Source of the DNA: Mesorhizobium sp. CAU 1732
GTDB lineage: Bacteria; Pseudomonadota; Alphaproteobacteria; Rhizobiales; Rhizobiaceae
DNA: 64,000 bases
NCBI RefSeq assembly: GCF_039888675.1
Contig: NZ_JBDQQR010000005.1
Coordinates: forward strand, 62,001-126,000
Reading direction: 5' to 3'
The notes beneath the pieces are model-generated. The model did not search any database and was not told the origin of the DNA. It saw nothing but the letters and a program-made list of their open reading frames with translations. Positions within the stretch are counted from its first letter, which is position 1. Each line of letters begins with the position of its first letter. Made by a program: the position numbers and the translations under genes. Shown here one piece after another: positions 63,166 through 64,000 of this stretch.

Positions 63166-63859
63166 GCTGACCTCCCTCGCCTCGGAATACGAAATAGTCT
63201 TTATGTGAAAAAATATATCACATCGGTATGTGGCGCAACTTGCTCGCGGATGTCAAGGCACCCGGCAGCGACCAGCTTTTTACCTGGCGACGGATGGTCG
63301 GTCGCATGATGGGTTTCCAGTTTCAAGGGGTAATCAAACCATCGTTTCGGACAGCCCGTGCATCCGCGCTTGACACCCGGCGGCAATGGTACAATACATC
63401 AAAGCTGAAAAATGTTATCAACGCGGAAAAATAGATTTTCTGGGGAGGGATCTTGTAAGGTCGAGAAGGTGGTTCCGGCTCAAGCATCCTTGAACGTTGT
63501 CAGACATTGCGTTCACAGAGCTGTCCAACCTCTTTCCTTATGGATTGGGAGGAGTCAATCATGATGCATTTGTGCGCATTTCTTGCGCGACCGGCACGTG
63601 CTCAGGGCTTAGGTGCGACCGTGAAACGTCGTACTGGCGCCTCCTTGCTCTGGCCTGCACGGGGCACGCTGCTTTGAGCCTGCGCACCAAGGGCTCGATC
63701 AATTTCCGTTGACGGCTTTTCCCCGCGCTCGGTCGACGAGCCAAGGATGACCGCCGGGGCTAAGGTCCTGAGATATAACCGGAGCCTGGATTCACACTCG
63801 AACGACATTCCGTAGACTCTACGGCTATGACTTTCGGCGACACAAGGGAGGGTACTGAA
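63166..63859. other. gene-poor region with regulatory DNA
   Basis: Nearly 700 nt separate the isomerase gene from the TRAP gene. An AT-rich stretch near 63205-63225 (TGAAAAAATATATCACATC) is the likely promoter of the leftward isomerase/GST unit. A GGGAGGAG site precedes ATG 63561 and a 38-codon frame (MMHLCAFLARPARAQ... ending 63677). This could be a leader peptide or the stump of a lost gene. Nothing else is clear. Confidence 0.4.
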
Positions 63860-64000
63860 ATGATGAAGCTTTCTGTAGTTTGTGGTTTGATTGCGGCCGT
63901 CGGGATGTCGACGGTTGCGAATGCTCAGGAGCGTGTGCGCTGGCGGATGCATTCATCCTATAGCCAGTCATTGCCGATTCCCGGGGCATTCGATGTCTTC
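63860..64000 (+). CDS. TRAP transporter substrate-binding protein DctP, N-terminus
   Basis: Only the first 47 residues are in the window, from ATG 63860 behind GGAGGGTACTGAA. A Sec signal peptide (MKLSVVCGLIAAVGMSTVA with cut after NAQ or NA) is followed by RVRWRMHSSYSQSLPIPG, the usual mature start of DctP-type binding proteins. It implies a TRAP importer for an organic acid, which would suit the hydroxy-acid module to its left. Confidence 0.8.
   Translation, partial: MMKLSVVCGLIAAVGMSTVANAQERVRWRMHSSYSQSLPIPGAFDVF

Noticed and set aside
1..64000. CRISPR array, tRNA or rRNA genes
   Set aside because: No regularly spaced direct repeats, no cloverleaf with CCA-end context and no rRNA-like sequence were noticed by eye; a tRNAscan or CRISPR finder run would settle it.

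Overview
The window is high-GC DNA of an alphaproteobacterium, most likely a Rhizobiales relative (Mesorhizobium/Ochrobactrum/Agrobacterium-like). The basis is Ti-type tra gene order (traG-traD-traC facing traA), a DUF736/ArdC/DUF3085/ParB/MTase-helicase gene set that I know from integrative conjugative elements and plasmids of that class, and the style of the catabolic genes. The species cannot be fixed from the sequence. No tRNA, rRNA, CRISPR array, integrase or replication initiator was seen.

Region A (1-14.1 kb) is a defence island. It opens with a partial minus-strand AAA ATPase carrying a CxxC hook-like motif. Next comes a plus-strand cassette of a Mre11/YhaO-like nuclease, a 1167-residue YhaN/Rad50-like ATPase and a 1.2k-residue SF1 helicase interrupted by one in-frame TGA. 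A Thoeris locus follows on the minus strand (ThsB-type TIR, SIR2-SLOG ThsA, second TIR), with a third TIR gene converging on it.

Region B (14.5-39.5 kb) is the backbone of a conjugative element: TOPRIM, DUF3085, a giant methylase-helicase, ParB-like, ArdC antirestriction, DUF736, HU and WGR proteins, TraG/TraD/TraC, a recognisable oriT, and the TraA relaxase-helicase. Many backbone genes here are preceded by long GC-rich untranslated leaders with strong inverted repeats. Two of these leaders share a bulged-hairpin motif whose stems differ in sequence yet stay paired.

Region C (39.5-53.9 kb) is a CoA-linked catabolic cluster under a MarR regulator: enoyl-CoA hydratase, a DsbA-fold isomerase, SDR, quinone-reductase-like flavoprotein, acyl-CoA dehydrogenase, acyl-CoA ligase, thiolase and a complete Liv-type ABC importer. 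The cluster looks built to import and beta-oxidise one carboxylic acid. Two similar palindromic sites suggest the MarR protein controls both itself and the importer/catabolic operon.

Region D (53.9-64 kb) starts with an AT-richer gap and an inactivated IS3-family element with a 3-bp target duplication. It then holds a hydroxy-acid or sugar-acid module: FAD-linked D-2-hydroxy-acid dehydrogenase, FAH-family hydrolase, SDR, FMN L-lactate-dehydrogenase-like enzyme and a GntR regulator. A YghU-like GST, a second DsbA-fold isomerase and the start of a TRAP transporter binding protein complete the window.
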